Shown: positions 32,801 through 41,889 of the stretch, piece by piece | Numbering within the stretch: position 1 is the stretch's first letter | How the letters are laid out: every line of letters begins with the position of its first letter | Notes under the pieces: model-generated | The model's database searches: none | The model's input: the letters and a program-made list of their open reading frames with translations, nothing else | Told to the model about the DNA's origin: nothing | NCBI RefSeq assembly: GCF_900107755.1 | Contig: NZ_FNQR01000028.1 | Span: forward strand, 1-49,545 | From: Thalassobacillus cyri | GTDB taxonomy: Bacteria; Bacillota; Bacilli; Bacillales; Halobacillaceae | Direction of reading: 5' to 3' | Length of the DNA: 49,545 nt | Position numbers and translations under genes: made by a program

Positions 32801-34359
32801 TTTGAGCCCTCCTTCGGTTGGTTTCGGCCACTCGTCCGTTTTTCGTTTTTATGAGCGGTAGCAGAAGGCCTGGACAGCAACCCCCAGTGTGGAAATCGGA
32901 CCAGTACATCTTTCTGGTCTTTCGGAACTAGTGGTGCAAACGGTGACATATATGGAACTCCAAAAGATTGCAAGCTGCACAGGTGGAGTACCAAGGCAAT
33001 CAAACCGAGTATGATTCCATACAATCCAAACGTAGCAGCTAGTATCATCAAGGAGAATCGGAGCATCCTGACAGGTATCGCCATATTGTACGATGGGAAA
33101 ACAAAGCTGCTGATTGCAGTGAGGGCAACGACAATGACCATTGCCGGAGAGACAAGACCTGCCTGGACCGCTGATTCACCCAATACTAACGCCCCTACAA
33201 TCGAAACGGCAGAACCGACAGCTTTCGGAAGCCTTACCCCAGCTTCACGAAGGATTTCAAAGGTCGCTTCCATAAGCACAGCTTCGACAAAAGCCGGAAA
33301 TGGCACACCCTCACGCTGGGCTGCTAAGTTGATCAATAAGGGCGCTGGAATCATTTCCTGGTGAAAGGTTGTGATCGCAATGTATAAAGAGGGCATGAAC
33401 AAAGCGATGACAAATGAAAATAGTCGTAATAACCGGATGAATGTTCCGATATCATAACGTTGGTAGTAATCTTCGCTGGACTGCATGAAGTTGACGAAGA
33501 GCGCAGGGACTAACAGAACATTAGGTGTGCCATCTGTAACAATGGCTACTTTCCCTTCTAAAAGACCCCCAGCTATCGAATCCGGTCGTTCCGTATAATA
33601 GACTTTTGGAAAGGGGGAATAAGGGGGATCTTCAATGAATTCCTCGATATACCCACTTTCCAGCACTCCATCGATATCTATCTTATCTAAACGGGCATGT
33701 AACTCTTTTACTACGCTTTCATCTGCAGTACCCTCGATATATAGAACTGCGACATCGGTAGCGGTCACTTTTCCGATTTTCTTAGCATCGATGCGAAGGT
33801 TTGGGTTCTTAATTTTTCTACGCACCAGCGCTGTATTCGTCCGAAGCGTCTCAGTGAAAGATTCTTTGGGACCACGAATGACACTTTCCGAGGTGGTCTC
33901 CTGTACCCCACGGTCTTTCCAGCCTTTTGTACTAGCGGATAATGCACGTGTTTCATTATCAAGCAGGACCAGAGTTTCTCCGGATAATAAGCGGAGGAGC
34001 AAGTCATCAAGTTTGTTTGTTTCCGTAATTTCTCCTATTGGAAGAGCTGAATCTTTAATCTCATCATAGACATGGGCAAGGGAGATGTTTTCTGGGGGCA
34101 CCTCAACCATCATGACTTCCAGGATGAAATCCTGCACAGAAGTTTTATCTACAAGACCATCGATAAAAAGGACCGCTCCTTTGATTTTGTTGCTGCTATT
34201 CAACGTCATACGCCGTATTACCAAATCAGAAGCGTCACCTAAAGTTTTTTTAATCACAGTCAAGTTGCCTTCTAAACTCTCGTCTATTTGTTTCGCCAGC
34301 CTGGAGTCTAGTTGAACATTATCATTATTATTTGTTGTTTTTTTCTTGCGACGTCTCAT
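32797..34359 (-). CDS. GerA-type germinant receptor A subunit
   Basis: 520 residues from the ATG at 34359. A hydrophilic N-terminal half (about 1-290, with SVIRGPKESFTE and IEEFIEDPPYSPFPKVYYTERPD) is followed by five or six helices (FVIALFMPSLYIAITTFHQEMIP onward). Recent work on GerA proteins shows that A subunits oligomerise and form an ion channel on germinant binding. A GTG at 34401 would extend the frame, but it lies upstream of the expected transcript start and has no binding site. Confidence 0.93.
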   Translation of the reverse strand: MRRRKKKTTNNNDNVQLDSRLAKQIDESLEGNLTVIKKTLGDASDLVIRRMTLNSSNKIKGAVLFIDGLVDKTSVQDFILEVMMVEVPPENISLAHVYDEIKDSALPIGEITETNKLDDLLLRLLSGETLVLLDNETRALSASTKGWKDRGVQETTSESVIRGPKESFTETLRTNTALVRRKIKNPNLRIDAKKIGKVTATDVAVLYIEGTADESVVKELHARLDKIDIDGVLESGYIEEFIEDPPYSPFPKVYYTERPDSIAGGLLEGKVAIVTDGTPNVLLVPALFVNFMQSSEDYYQRYDIGTFIRLLRLFSFVIALFMPSLYIAITTFHQEMIPAPLLINLAAQREGVPFPAFVEAVLMEATFEILREAGVRLPKAVGSAVSIVGALVLGESAVQAGLVSPAMVIVVALTAISSFVFPSYNMAIPVRMLRFSLMILAATFGLYGIILGLIALVLHLCSLQSFGVPYMSPFAPLVPKDQKDVLVRFPHWGLLSRPSATAHKNEKRTSGRNQPKEGSK

Positions 34360-34391
34360 GGTGCTTGCCCCTTTGCAGATGCTTTGCGTAT

Positions 34392-34421
34392 TAGTTTGCA
34401 CACCTGCAGGTAATTTATGAA
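34392..34421 (-). promoter_or_regulatory. SigG-type promoter of the ger operon
   Basis: On the minus strand TTCATA, 17-base spacer, CAAACTA. The -10 matches the SigG CATACTA at six of seven positions and the -35 at four of six. It is 33 bases before the chosen A-subunit start. Confidence 0.5.
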
Positions 34422-34680
34422 TATCGTAAACCTAATGGCTGCAATGGTGACTATCTTTTTTCACAATTGTCTGAAAAAAATTACAAGTAAGCGATTGCTC
34501 AATTACAGTTTGAATTTAGCCATATTTATAGTAAAATATATTTGCTGCATAAGAATCACCATTACAGATATCCACGCAACACTTTTCCACAAAAGGGAAG
34601 TCGATGAAATGTTTGAATATTTCATCTATTTCTGCTAACATTATTTTACTAGACAACTTTAAAAATGAGGGGGCTTATTT

Positions 34681-35685
34681 ATGAAAAGAAGAAATTGGAT
34701 GTTAACGTTCGCTATGATGTTAACGCTTTCGCTGTTCCTTGCTGCATGTGGCGGCGGTACTGCTGACAACGGCGGAGAAGGCGGGGAAGAAGGTGGCGGC
34801 GATGAAGGCGGCACCACATTCCTTAACATTCTGACAGGTGGATCTCAGGGTACATATTATCCACTTGGCGGAAGCTTTGCTACAATCATCAACTCTAATG
34901 TAGATGGAGCCGAGGCTAACGCGGTTTCAACAGGAGCTTCTGTAGAAAATATGAAGAAGCTTCGTGATGGTGACGGAGAACTTGCATTTACCCAAACAGA
35001 TATTGCTTCTTATGCAGCTAATGGAGAAGTAATGTTTGATGAGGCTATTGAAGGCGTTCAGGCGATCGGAACTCTATACCCGGAAACCATTCAAATTGTA
35101 ACTACGAAAGATACAGGAATTGAAACGGTAGAAGATTTGAAAGGGAAGGTAGTTTCTGTTGGTGCACCAGGTTCCGGTACGTATGCCAATGCTAAAAATA
35201 TTCTTGAAATCCATGGGATTACGATGGACGATATTGAAAAGCGTGACCTTGAATTCGGTGATTCTACTTCTGGTATTCAAGATGGAACTATTGATGCAGC
35301 ATTCATTACATCCGGGACACCTACTGGAGCGGTAGAAAGTCTTGCAGCTACTACGGATGTAAATATCGTTACTTTCGGCGATGGAAAAATCCAGGAGCTG
35401 ATTGACAAGGTTCCATTCTATTCAGAAGATGAAATTCCATCTGGAACATATGGATTAGATGAAGCGGTACAGACAGTAGCCGTACAGGCTATGCTCGTTA
35501 CTACTTCTGACATGGATGAAAACACCGTTTACGACATCACCAAATCCATTTTTGAAAATACCGATCAGATTACCCATAGCAAGGGTGAAGTAATTACAGC
35601 AGAATCTGCGCTTAAGGGTGTAGGAATCGATGTTCATCCTGGTGCACAAAAGTACTTTGATGAAGTCGGCGTTTCTGCAGAATAA
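34681..35685 (+). CDS. TAXI-type TRAP transporter solute-binding lipoprotein
   Basis: 334 residues. The lipobox LAAC (Cys23) is followed by a Gly/Glu-rich spacer and a TAXI domain with ILTGGSQGTYYPLGGSFA and TGASVENMKKL. It binds a substrate outside the cell (glutamate-like or other carboxylates in known members) and hands it to the membrane unit encoded downstream. GAGGGGGC precedes the ATG. Confidence 0.92.
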   Translation: MKRRNWMLTFAMMLTLSLFLAACGGGTADNGGEGGEEGGGDEGGTTFLNILTGGSQGTYYPLGGSFATIINSNVDGAEANAVSTGASVENMKKLRDGDGELAFTQTDIASYAANGEVMFDEAIEGVQAIGTLYPETIQIVTTKDTGIETVEDLKGKVVSVGAPGSGTYANAKNILEIHGITMDDIEKRDLEFGDSTSGIQDGTIDAAFITSGTPTGAVESLAATTDVNIVTFGDGKIQELIDKVPFYSEDEIPSGTYGLDEAVQTVAVQAMLVTTSDMDENTVYDITKSIFENTDQITHSKGEVITAESALKGVGIDVHPGAQKYFDEVGVSAE

Positions 35686-35769
35686 TAAAAAGCCTGACAG
35701 GATTAATTTGGCTTGTGATAGACCGATGTTATATCGGTCTATCTTTTCTTGTGAGAAAGGAATATAAGA

Positions 35770-36300
35770 ATGGAGAGGTTTGCACAAAAAAGAGTAGTAA
35801 TGGCTGTCATGATAGGTTTTATTTTTTTATCTGCAGCTTCGTTATGGTTATTTTACCCCTACCAATATGTTCTAGCTCTCCACACAAAAGATACAGACAA
35901 ACCTTCGCTTTTCCTTCCGGTGGAGGAAGGGGACCGTTTTCAAATCAAGTTTACGCACTCCATTCATTTAAGTGATGTCATCGAGGAGTATGAAGTGAAA
36001 GATAAAAAGCTTATCCCTGTTCAATTGATATACGAGGATACAGCAGTAGGTATGCCTTCGAATGCCGGTGAGGGGGAAACATTCAAGGCCAAAGATGGAA
36101 AGTATTATATAACGGGGTTAAAGGGAGAGCATAAGTACATCGATCTTTCTGTCGGACAGGTAAAAGCAAAGCATACGATCTTATTTAAGGATCGTTCTTA
36201 CCTTCTAAAGGAATATGTAGGTGGTGGTACAATAGTTCGTATTCAACCCCTCTATATAAACAACTGGGAACTTTTGAGAGGAGTGAATGTGCATGAGTAA
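35770..36300 (+). CDS. DUF1850 TRAP-associated protein
   Basis: 176 residues. One N-terminal helix (about 9-28) is followed by a domain with FTHSIHLSDVIEEYEV, typical of DUF1850, which is encoded between the binding protein and the permease in many TAXI operons. Its role is unknown; an accessory role in transport is inferred from context. It overlaps the permease start. Confidence 0.88.
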   Translation: MERFAQKRVVMAVMIGFIFLSAASLWLFYPYQYVLALHTKDTDKPSLFLPVEEGDRFQIKFTHSIHLSDVIEEYEVKDKKLIPVQLIYEDTAVGMPSNAGEGETFKAKDGKYYITGLKGEHKYIDLSVGQVKAKHTILFKDRSYLLKEYVGGGTIVRIQPLYINNWELLRGVNVHE

Positions 36301-38401
36301 GAAAGATCAATCACTATCCGTAGAAAAACAACAAGAAATCATGCAGAAATACGATCCTGAATCTTCTGTACGAGAACTGACTGGACTCTTAGCTAAGGTC
36401 GTATTTTTTATCTTATTAGCATTTTCCATCTATCAGTTATATACAACCACCATCCATCCTCTGCCAGCGCAAATCCATCGATCTGTGCACGTTGGATTCG
36501 GCCTGGTATTGATATTTTTATTATTCCCTGCGTCTCAAAAGAACCGTATTAAGGGAAAGATAGCATGGTATGATGTTGTGCTAGCCGTACTTGGATTTTG
36601 CGTTGGTGCCTATTGGCCTTTATTTTATGAACAAATAATTATGCGAGCCGGAGATATGAGTACACTGGACTTTTATATTGGTATATTAGCAGTAACCCTT
36701 GTGTTAGAAGCGACCCGACGTGCGGTAGGCTTGCCAATTACGATCATTGCGGCACTATTTCTGGTTTATGCTTATTGGGGACGGCAAATGCCGGGATTTT
36801 TGATTCACCGTGGTGTGAACCTGGATAGTCTGGTACAATCCATGTTTTTCACGACGGAAGGTATTCTCGGAACACCGATTGCTGTATCATCCACTTTTAT
36901 ATTCTTGTTCTTATTATTTGGTTCTTTCTTAGTAAAAACAGGAGTTGGGCAATATTTTAATGATTTGGCAGTGACACTTGCTGGTAAACGGACAGGTGGA
37001 CCTGCGAAAGTGGCTATTTTTTCCAGTGCCTTGCAAGGTACGATCAGCGGGAGTTCAGTTGCCAACGTTGTTACGTCCGGTTCCTTTACGATTCCGATGA
37101 TGAAACGATTGGGATATCGCCGTGAATTCGCTGGTGGTGTAGAGGCTGCTGCTTCCACAGGTGGTCAGCTGATGCCTCCAATCATGGGTGCGGCAGCATT
37201 CTTGATGATCGAATTTATCGGGATAGATTATTGGAGCATCGCTAAAGCAGCTGCTATTCCGGCCTTACTGTATTTTACTGGTGTATGGATTATGACTCAT
37301 TTTGAAGCGAAACGTACAGGACTGAGCGGATTGTCAGATGCGGAAATGCCAAATCGCAAAGAAGTCTTCAAGAAAATCTATCTGCTATTGCCGATTGTGG
37401 CGATCGTTTTCTATCTAAGCAGTGGGCTTAGTGTCATGCGTGCAGCTATTTATGGTATTCTCACTACCATTCTTGTCGGTCTGATGAGAGAAGAAAAGTT
37501 TCGAAAAATATACCCGATTGTATTCGGGGTAGTTGCGGTAGGTATGGGGATTTATGGATCGATAACCGGCGGTTTTTCCGTCACGACTTCCCTTGTTTCA
37601 GCAACGATTGTGACCATTCTTGTGAGCTATCTCTTTGATGGCAACTTCAAAGATACCATCGATGCTCTTGTTGATGGGGCTCGGACAGCACTTGGAGTGG
37701 TAGCAGCAACTGCAGCGGCTGGTATTATCGTTGGGGTCGTTACGAAGACGGGGCTTGGTTTAAAGCTTGCTAACAGTTTGGTATCGCTGGCAAACGGGGA
37801 AATACTGCTGACCCTGTTCTTTACGATGCTGGCAGCTATCATCCTTGGAATGGGCTCGCCGACTACAGCAAACTATATCATTACCTCAACGATTGCAGCG
37901 CCTGCTCTAATCCTGCTAGGTATTGCTGACCTGCCGGCGCACATGTTTGTCTTCTACTTCGGTATAGTGGCTGATATAACACCACCTGTTGCACTTGCAG
38001 CGTTTGCAGCATCTGGTGTGGCAAGCTCTGAACCGATCAGGACAGGGGTGAACGCAGCTAAGCTAGCCATTGCTGCTTTTATCATCCCTTATATGTTCGT
38101 TCTGGAGCCAAAATTATTGATGATTGACACGACAGCCCTAGAACTGATCTGGATCGTGTTCACAGCTGTCTGTGGCATGCTGGCTATCGGTGCCGGATTG
38201 ATTGGTTACTGGTTCCGTCAGCTCATGTGGTTTGAGCGAATCATCGCCTTGGCTGGAGGGCTGACACTGATCTACCCTGGTGGTTATTCGGATATCATTG
38301 GATTATCTGTGTTTGCAGTCATCCTGGGGATGCAGTTCCTTCTTAAACGGGATACACTTGGTGTACCGGTTGAAAGAGGCAGGAAAAAAGCAGAATCCTA
38401 A
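36293..38401 (+). CDS. TRAP transporter fused 4TM/12TM permease
   Basis: 702 residues from ATG 36293, which is 7 bases after GAGAGGAGTG; ATG 36287 is too close to it. The small DctQ-like part (to about 130) is fused to the large DctM part. GTISGSSVANVVTSGSFTIPMMKRLG (about 248-273) and MGSPTTANYIITSTIAAPAL (about 520) are the conserved DctM segments. It couples Na+ entry to uptake. Genes 34681-38401 form one transport operon. Confidence 0.93.
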   Translation: MSKKDQSLSVEKQQEIMQKYDPESSVRELTGLLAKVVFFILLAFSIYQLYTTTIHPLPAQIHRSVHVGFGLVLIFLLFPASQKNRIKGKIAWYDVVLAVLGFCVGAYWPLFYEQIIMRAGDMSTLDFYIGILAVTLVLEATRRAVGLPITIIAALFLVYAYWGRQMPGFLIHRGVNLDSLVQSMFFTTEGILGTPIAVSSTFIFLFLLFGSFLVKTGVGQYFNDLAVTLAGKRTGGPAKVAIFSSALQGTISGSSVANVVTSGSFTIPMMKRLGYRREFAGGVEAAASTGGQLMPPIMGAAAFLMIEFIGIDYWSIAKAAAIPALLYFTGVWIMTHFEAKRTGLSGLSDAEMPNRKEVFKKIYLLLPIVAIVFYLSSGLSVMRAAIYGILTTILVGLMREEKFRKIYPIVFGVVAVGMGIYGSITGGFSVTTSLVSATIVTILVSYLFDGNFKDTIDALVDGARTALGVVAATAAAGIIVGVVTKTGLGLKLANSLVSLANGEILLTLFFTMLAAIILGMGSPTTANYIITSTIAAPALILLGIADLPAHMFVFYFGIVADITPPVALAAFAASGVASSEPIRTGVNAAKLAIAAFIIPYMFVLEPKLLMIDTTALELIWIVFTAVCGMLAIGAGLIGYWFRQLMWFERIIALAGGLTLIYPGGYSDIIGLSVFAVILGMQFLLKRDTLGVPVERGRKKAES

Positions 38402-38423
38402 TAAAATATGAACATCCTCTATC

Positions 38424-38456
38424 AAAAAAAGCGACCTGTCTATCCAGGTCGCTTTT
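38424..38456. terminator. Bidirectional terminator between TRAP and YczE-like genes
   Basis: AAAAGCGACCTG/CAGGTCGCTTTT stem with a 6-base loop. Confidence 0.88.
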
Positions 38457-38465
38457 AGCTCTTTT

Positions 38466-39095
38466 TTAAAGCATTTTGTCTTTCTGATCAATACCCCATA
38501 ATTTGATGAGTGGTCGTGAGAGGACATAAAAAAACTGAATGACTGGTCCCGTAGATAAGGCGACGATCAATGTCCCAATACCTACTGGTGCTCCAAGCAG
38601 ATAACCGATTAAAGCAAGCCCGGATTCTGCAAATATACGCACAGAACTTTTAGATTGATTTGTCTTTTTATTAACGATCATCATGAAATGATCTAATGGA
38701 ATCCGTGGGAAGGGTGTTCGCAGGTAGAAGGCGATACCAGCACCCATCGCGAGTAAACCTAGTGTGAAAATAAGCCATTGTGTCCACCAGACGTCGTATC
38801 CAGATTCAGGCAGCATGTTGTAAAGAAAAATATCTAACGTCCAGCCACGGACGACAATTGGCAGGATGGACTCATATACAGGCCTTTTCTTTTCAATCCA
38901 GGCATTGATAAGTAATAAAATGATGAAGCTGATAATCAATACAGTACCCACAGAGACAGGCAGGTGTATCGATACACCAACAGCAACACTGTCCCCGGGC
39001 CCTACACCTAAGCCTGACTTGATGATCATTGCCAGACCCAGACTGGATAGTACAATTCCTGCCAGATAGATCAGGAAAAGAATCAAATGTCTCAT
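38466..39095 (-). CDS. YczE/YitT-like integral membrane protein
   Basis: 209 residues, about five helices. GLGVGPGDSVAVGVS (about 29-43) and the later RIPLDHFMMIV and GAPVGIGTLIVALSTGPVIQ fit the YczE/YyaS family. In B. subtilis YczE affects bacillomycin/surfactin-type production by an unknown mechanism. It is divergent from the SDR gene. Confidence 0.8.
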   Translation of the reverse strand: MRHLILFLIYLAGIVLSSLGLAMIIKSGLGVGPGDSVAVGVSIHLPVSVGTVLIISFIILLLINAWIEKKRPVYESILPIVVRGWTLDIFLYNMLPESGYDVWWTQWLIFTLGLLAMGAGIAFYLRTPFPRIPLDHFMMIVNKKTNQSKSSVRIFAESGLALIGYLLGAPVGIGTLIVALSTGPVIQFFYVLSRPLIKLWGIDQKDKML

Positions 39096-39247
39096 AATGC
39101 AGGCTCCTTATGCTAAAACAGTAAGTGACGCTTTAATAATCATATACTTCCACTATTTCTCTGTAAAGTTCGAAGTGTCGCTGTTTTTATTTTATAGTAG
39201 AAGGGAAGCTATCATGTATAGATCAAGAAAAGACGGGAGGCAGTTAT

Positions 39248-40012
39248 ATGCAGTATGCAATCGTAACGGGAGAATCAAGAGGGTTAGGAGAAGCTATTGC
39301 TAAAGACTTCATTGAATATGGGGTGGATGTCATTGGGATTTCGCGCTCGGGCAGTAAAGAGCTGACAGAGTTTTCCGAACAGGAAAAGGCGGATTATCAC
39401 CATATGGCATGTGATTTAAGTGATAGTGCTAAGACAGAACAGTGTTTTGAAAAAATAGCAGATGAACTGTTCAATGAAGAAACCTATCACATTTATCTGA
39501 TCAATAATGCCGGCATGATCGAGCCGATTGAAACGGTAGGAAACCTGGATGCAAAGCAGGTAACAAAGCATGTCCAGGTCAATCTGTTAGCACCGATCGT
39601 ATTGACCAACAGTCTGCTCTCCTATGCGGACAACCATGAGGTGGAATTGACCATCGTGAATATCACCTCTGGCGCTGCAGAAAAATCCACCCCTGGCTGG
39701 AGTACGTACAACAGTACAAAGGCAGCAATGAATCGATTCACCGCAACAGTGGCAGCGGAGCTTGAGAACCAGGAAAAAGACCATCGTATCCTTGCCTATA
39801 GTCCGGGAGTGATGGATACAGATATGCAGGATGTCATCCGTTCAGCTTCTAAAGAGGCCTTCCAGGATGTCAAGAAGTTCAGGAAGTTGAAAGAGGAAGG
39901 GCAGCTGCGAGGCCCAGACACGGTATCAGCTGTGTTGATGGATCTACTGAATAAACCCAATGAAATAGAAAACGGAAAAGTATATAAACTGTATGATTTA
40001 ATCAAAGAATAA
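39248..40012 (+). CDS. YueD-like short-chain dehydrogenase (benzil/sepiapterin reductase type)
   Basis: 254 residues. The NADP loop reads TGESRGLGEA (about 7-16, where most SDRs have TGASRG). NNAGMIEP (about 89) and the catalytic STYNSTKAAMNRF (Tyr-xxx-Lys, about 155) follow. It is close to B. subtilis YueD, an NADPH-dependent benzil reductase. GGGAGG precedes the ATG by 7 bases. Confidence 0.87.
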   Translation: MQYAIVTGESRGLGEAIAKDFIEYGVDVIGISRSGSKELTEFSEQEKADYHHMACDLSDSAKTEQCFEKIADELFNEETYHIYLINNAGMIEPIETVGNLDAKQVTKHVQVNLLAPIVLTNSLLSYADNHEVELTIVNITSGAAEKSTPGWSTYNSTKAAMNRFTATVAAELENQEKDHRILAYSPGVMDTDMQDVIRSASKEAFQDVKKFRKLKEEGQLRGPDTVSAVLMDLLNKPNEIENGKVYKLYDLIKE

Positions 40013-40111
40013 AATTCTAATAGATAATAGTAATGTTGCTAAAAAAAAGTGGGAGAGTGGAAATTCCCCCGTTTGTTGAACAGTGGTTTCGTTACCCTTG
40101 AGAACGGTGGA

Positions 40112-40290
40112 TGTGTGCTGGGAAACCACTCGCTTTCCGTGGGCGTACGGTGAGCTTTCTCTGGGCAAAGCCCTTCGGGATCTCACCATGTACTATATTC
40201 CCACAGGACTTTGAATTTCCTCTTTGAATCAACACCGCACGAAGGAAATGCGTAGCATTTTCGAGGAGTCTCACGGTTTCCCAGCCCATA
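40112..40290 (+). repeat. Diverged copy of dispersed repeat A
   Basis: Shares blocks, in the same order, with 49040-49216 and with the reverse strand of 331-506: CGCTTTCCGTGGGCG, a Ctgag-type hairpin, CCCACAGGACTTTGAATTT, GAAGGAAATGCGTAGCATTT and TCGAGGAGTCTCACGGTTTCC. The middle is more diverged. The 447-base interval 40013-40459 has no credible gene besides this repeat. Confidence 0.85.
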
Positions 40291-40459
40291 TTACTTAGGT
40301 GAATGGAACGAAACCTGTACTTATAAACCAGACAGGTATTTCCTCAAAGAGCTCTAAATTAATGGGCTTTCCTTAAACAAGTGACAGTTTGAACAAATCA
40401 TCTCGGATTCGAGTCTTCCACAAGCCTGCTATTTTGTTGACGGCGCAATATCCCAATGA

Positions 40460-41074
40460 TCAATCACAAAATGGGGGAAGGGTTTCTTTTTGCATAGTAA
40501 ATAAGTGTTCTATTTGTTCATGTGTATTACGACCGATTGATAATTCTGGCAGCCTATCTTTTTGAAAAAAGGCTGCATGGTCCGTTTCTATTCCACCTTG
40601 AAGTTTTCCATCCTTCCAATCACAGGCGATGAAAACTTTATAGATGTGAGATGCCATGGGTGGGTGAGGGTGTTTGTGCATATCCACCAACCCCAGTAGC
40701 TGCCTTGCTGCTACTTCAATACCTGCTTCTTCATAAACCTCTTTGACAGCCACTTCCTTAGGGGAAAAGCCGATATCCGCCCAACCGCCTGGCAATGCCC
40801 ATTTTCCATCTGATTTTTCCTGGACAAGCAATAATTTTTCTTCATGAAAAACTACCGCGCGAATGTCGACCTTCGGTGTCTGGTAGCCTGTTTCATTGGC
40901 GAATAAATCGATTATTTTTTCCATCGGTTCATCGGTATATTCCTCAAGAATTTCTGTACTTAACTCCCGCAGGCGCTGATAGCGTTCCACGTCATAAACA
41001 TCTTTTGTATAGGTAAGTCCTGCTTGCGAAATTGCTTGTATTTCTTTTGCCCATGTCAACCATTTGTCCGACAT
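40460..41074 (-). CDS. Nudix hydrolase with N-terminal helical domain (YjhB-like)
   Basis: 204 residues. A helical N-terminal region (about 1-65) precedes a Nudix domain with the box GWADIGFSPKEVAVKEVYEEAGI (starting about 97). Within it the usual first Glu is Phe and Arg is Lys, while the metal-binding EE is kept. Such proteins cleave nucleoside diphosphate derivatives; the substrate is unknown. It begins 16 bases after the RibD/DHFR-like gene on the same strand. Confidence 0.85.
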   Translation of the reverse strand: MSDKWLTWAKEIQAISQAGLTYTKDVYDVERYQRLRELSTEILEEYTDEPMEKIIDLFANETGYQTPKVDIRAVVFHEEKLLLVQEKSDGKWALPGGWADIGFSPKEVAVKEVYEEAGIEVAARQLLGLVDMHKHPHPPMASHIYKVFIACDWKDGKLQGGIETDHAAFFQKDRLPELSIGRNTHEQIEHLFTMQKETLPPFCD

Positions 41075-41090
41075 TTATACTCCCCCCTGG

Positions 41091-41606
41091 TTAGTTTTTT
41101 CGATAAGTAAGCAATAACATACCAGTTGAAAATGGCTTCGCTTCATATAACTCCAGCTGCTGTTCTACGTCATTCTTTTCAAATAACGGGATACCGCTGC
41201 CGATCATTGTCGGCTGGATGGCGATTTGATATTCATCGATAAGATTTTTGTTGATGAAATGATGGATCACCTGTGCGCCACCTACCACCCAGATATTTTT
41301 GTGCTGATCATTTTTTAGAAGGTTGATCAGGGGGCGGATTTGTTCGGGCTGAATAAACGTCGCATAATCATCGCTGCCTTCTTGCATGTTAGAAACAACA
41401 TAGACATCCTTGGATCGGTATGGGAATTGGTCAGTCAACTGAAAAATCTGCTCATATGTTTTCCTGCCTAGAATCACGGTATCGATGGTAGTGATGAACT
41501 TTTCATAGCCATAATCCTGGTCATCCCAGAGCCAGTCGATCGCCCCGTTCTCACGAGCGATATAGCCATCAACACTTTGTGCTATGTATAGAACTACTTT
41601 TCCCAT
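41091..41606 (-). CDS. Dihydrofolate reductase-like (RibD C-terminal) protein
   Basis: 171 residues. VVLYIAQSVDGYIARENGAIDWL (about 3-25), TVILGRKTYEQ (about 42-52) and IWVVGGAQVIHHFINKNLIDEY (about 104-125) match the RibD_C/DHFR-like family (B. subtilis YyaP, YwjB). It is probably an NADPH-dependent reductase of unknown substrate. It forms an operon with the Nudix gene. Confidence 0.87.
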   Translation of the reverse strand: MGKVVLYIAQSVDGYIARENGAIDWLWDDQDYGYEKFITTIDTVILGRKTYEQIFQLTDQFPYRSKDVYVVSNMQEGSDDYATFIQPEQIRPLINLLKNDQHKNIWVVGGAQVIHHFINKNLIDEYQIAIQPTMIGSGIPLFEKNDVEQQLELYEAKPFSTGMLLLTYRKN

Positions 41607-41631
41607 GACATTACCTTCTTTCTAAAATTTG

Positions 41632-41661
41632 TTGCAAACGTATACATACCCATCATATAAT
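41632..41661 (+). promoter_or_regulatory. Promoter of the ABC-F leader
   Basis: TTGCAA (41632-41637), 18-base spacer, TATAAT (41656-41661). It gives a leader of about 220 bases before the ABC-F start. Confidence 0.65.
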
Positions 41662-41731
41662 AGTTGTAACGAAAAAAGAAGGGACTGAAGAATAGAGCGA
41701 TGAAGTACTGATCCTATTGCTTAAACGAGAT

Positions 41732-41797
41732 ATGAATAAGAAATTCACTCGTTCAGAGATGGGGTTAGTCTGTCCAAAACAGGATATCATTGCTTGA
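41732..41797 (+). CDS. 21-codon upstream ORF in the ABC-F leader
   Basis: The frame begins MNKKFTRSEMG and ends DIIA. Its binding site is weak (AAACGAGA). Codons 7-12 overlap the antiterminator strand GTTCAGAGA-N-G-N-GGT (41751-41765), which makes its translation the likely sensor step of the attenuator. A 3-codon frame at 41700 (Met-Lys-Tyr) is an alternative. Confidence 0.5.
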   Translation: MNKKFTRSEMGLVCPKQDIIA

Positions 41798-41889
41798 TCA
41801 GTCGTAGTATGGAGAAATACTGCCCTCATACCTACCTGTACATGGAATGATTAGACACCACTTCTCTGAACCATCAGGGAGGTTTTTTT
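41751..41889 (+). promoter_or_regulatory. Transcription attenuator of the ABC-F gene
   Basis: Terminator: 10-bp stem ACTTCTCTGA (41860-41869) with TCAGGGAGGT (41874-41883), loop ACCA, then seven T (41883-41889) running into the ATG at 41890. The ABC-F binding site AGGGAGG (41876-41882) is inside the 3' arm. Antiterminator: GTTCAGAGA (41751-41759) is a perfect complement of TCTCTGAAC (41863-41871), extended by G, GG and T pairs to 13 of 15. The two structures are mutually exclusive, as in drug-induced ribosome-mediated attenuation of vmlR-type genes. Confidence 0.8.

Noticed and set aside
34360-34401. GTG-initiated 14-residue extension of the GerA A subunit
   Set aside because: It overlaps the proposed SigG -10 and lies upstream of the expected transcript start; the ATG at 34359 has AAAGGGG.
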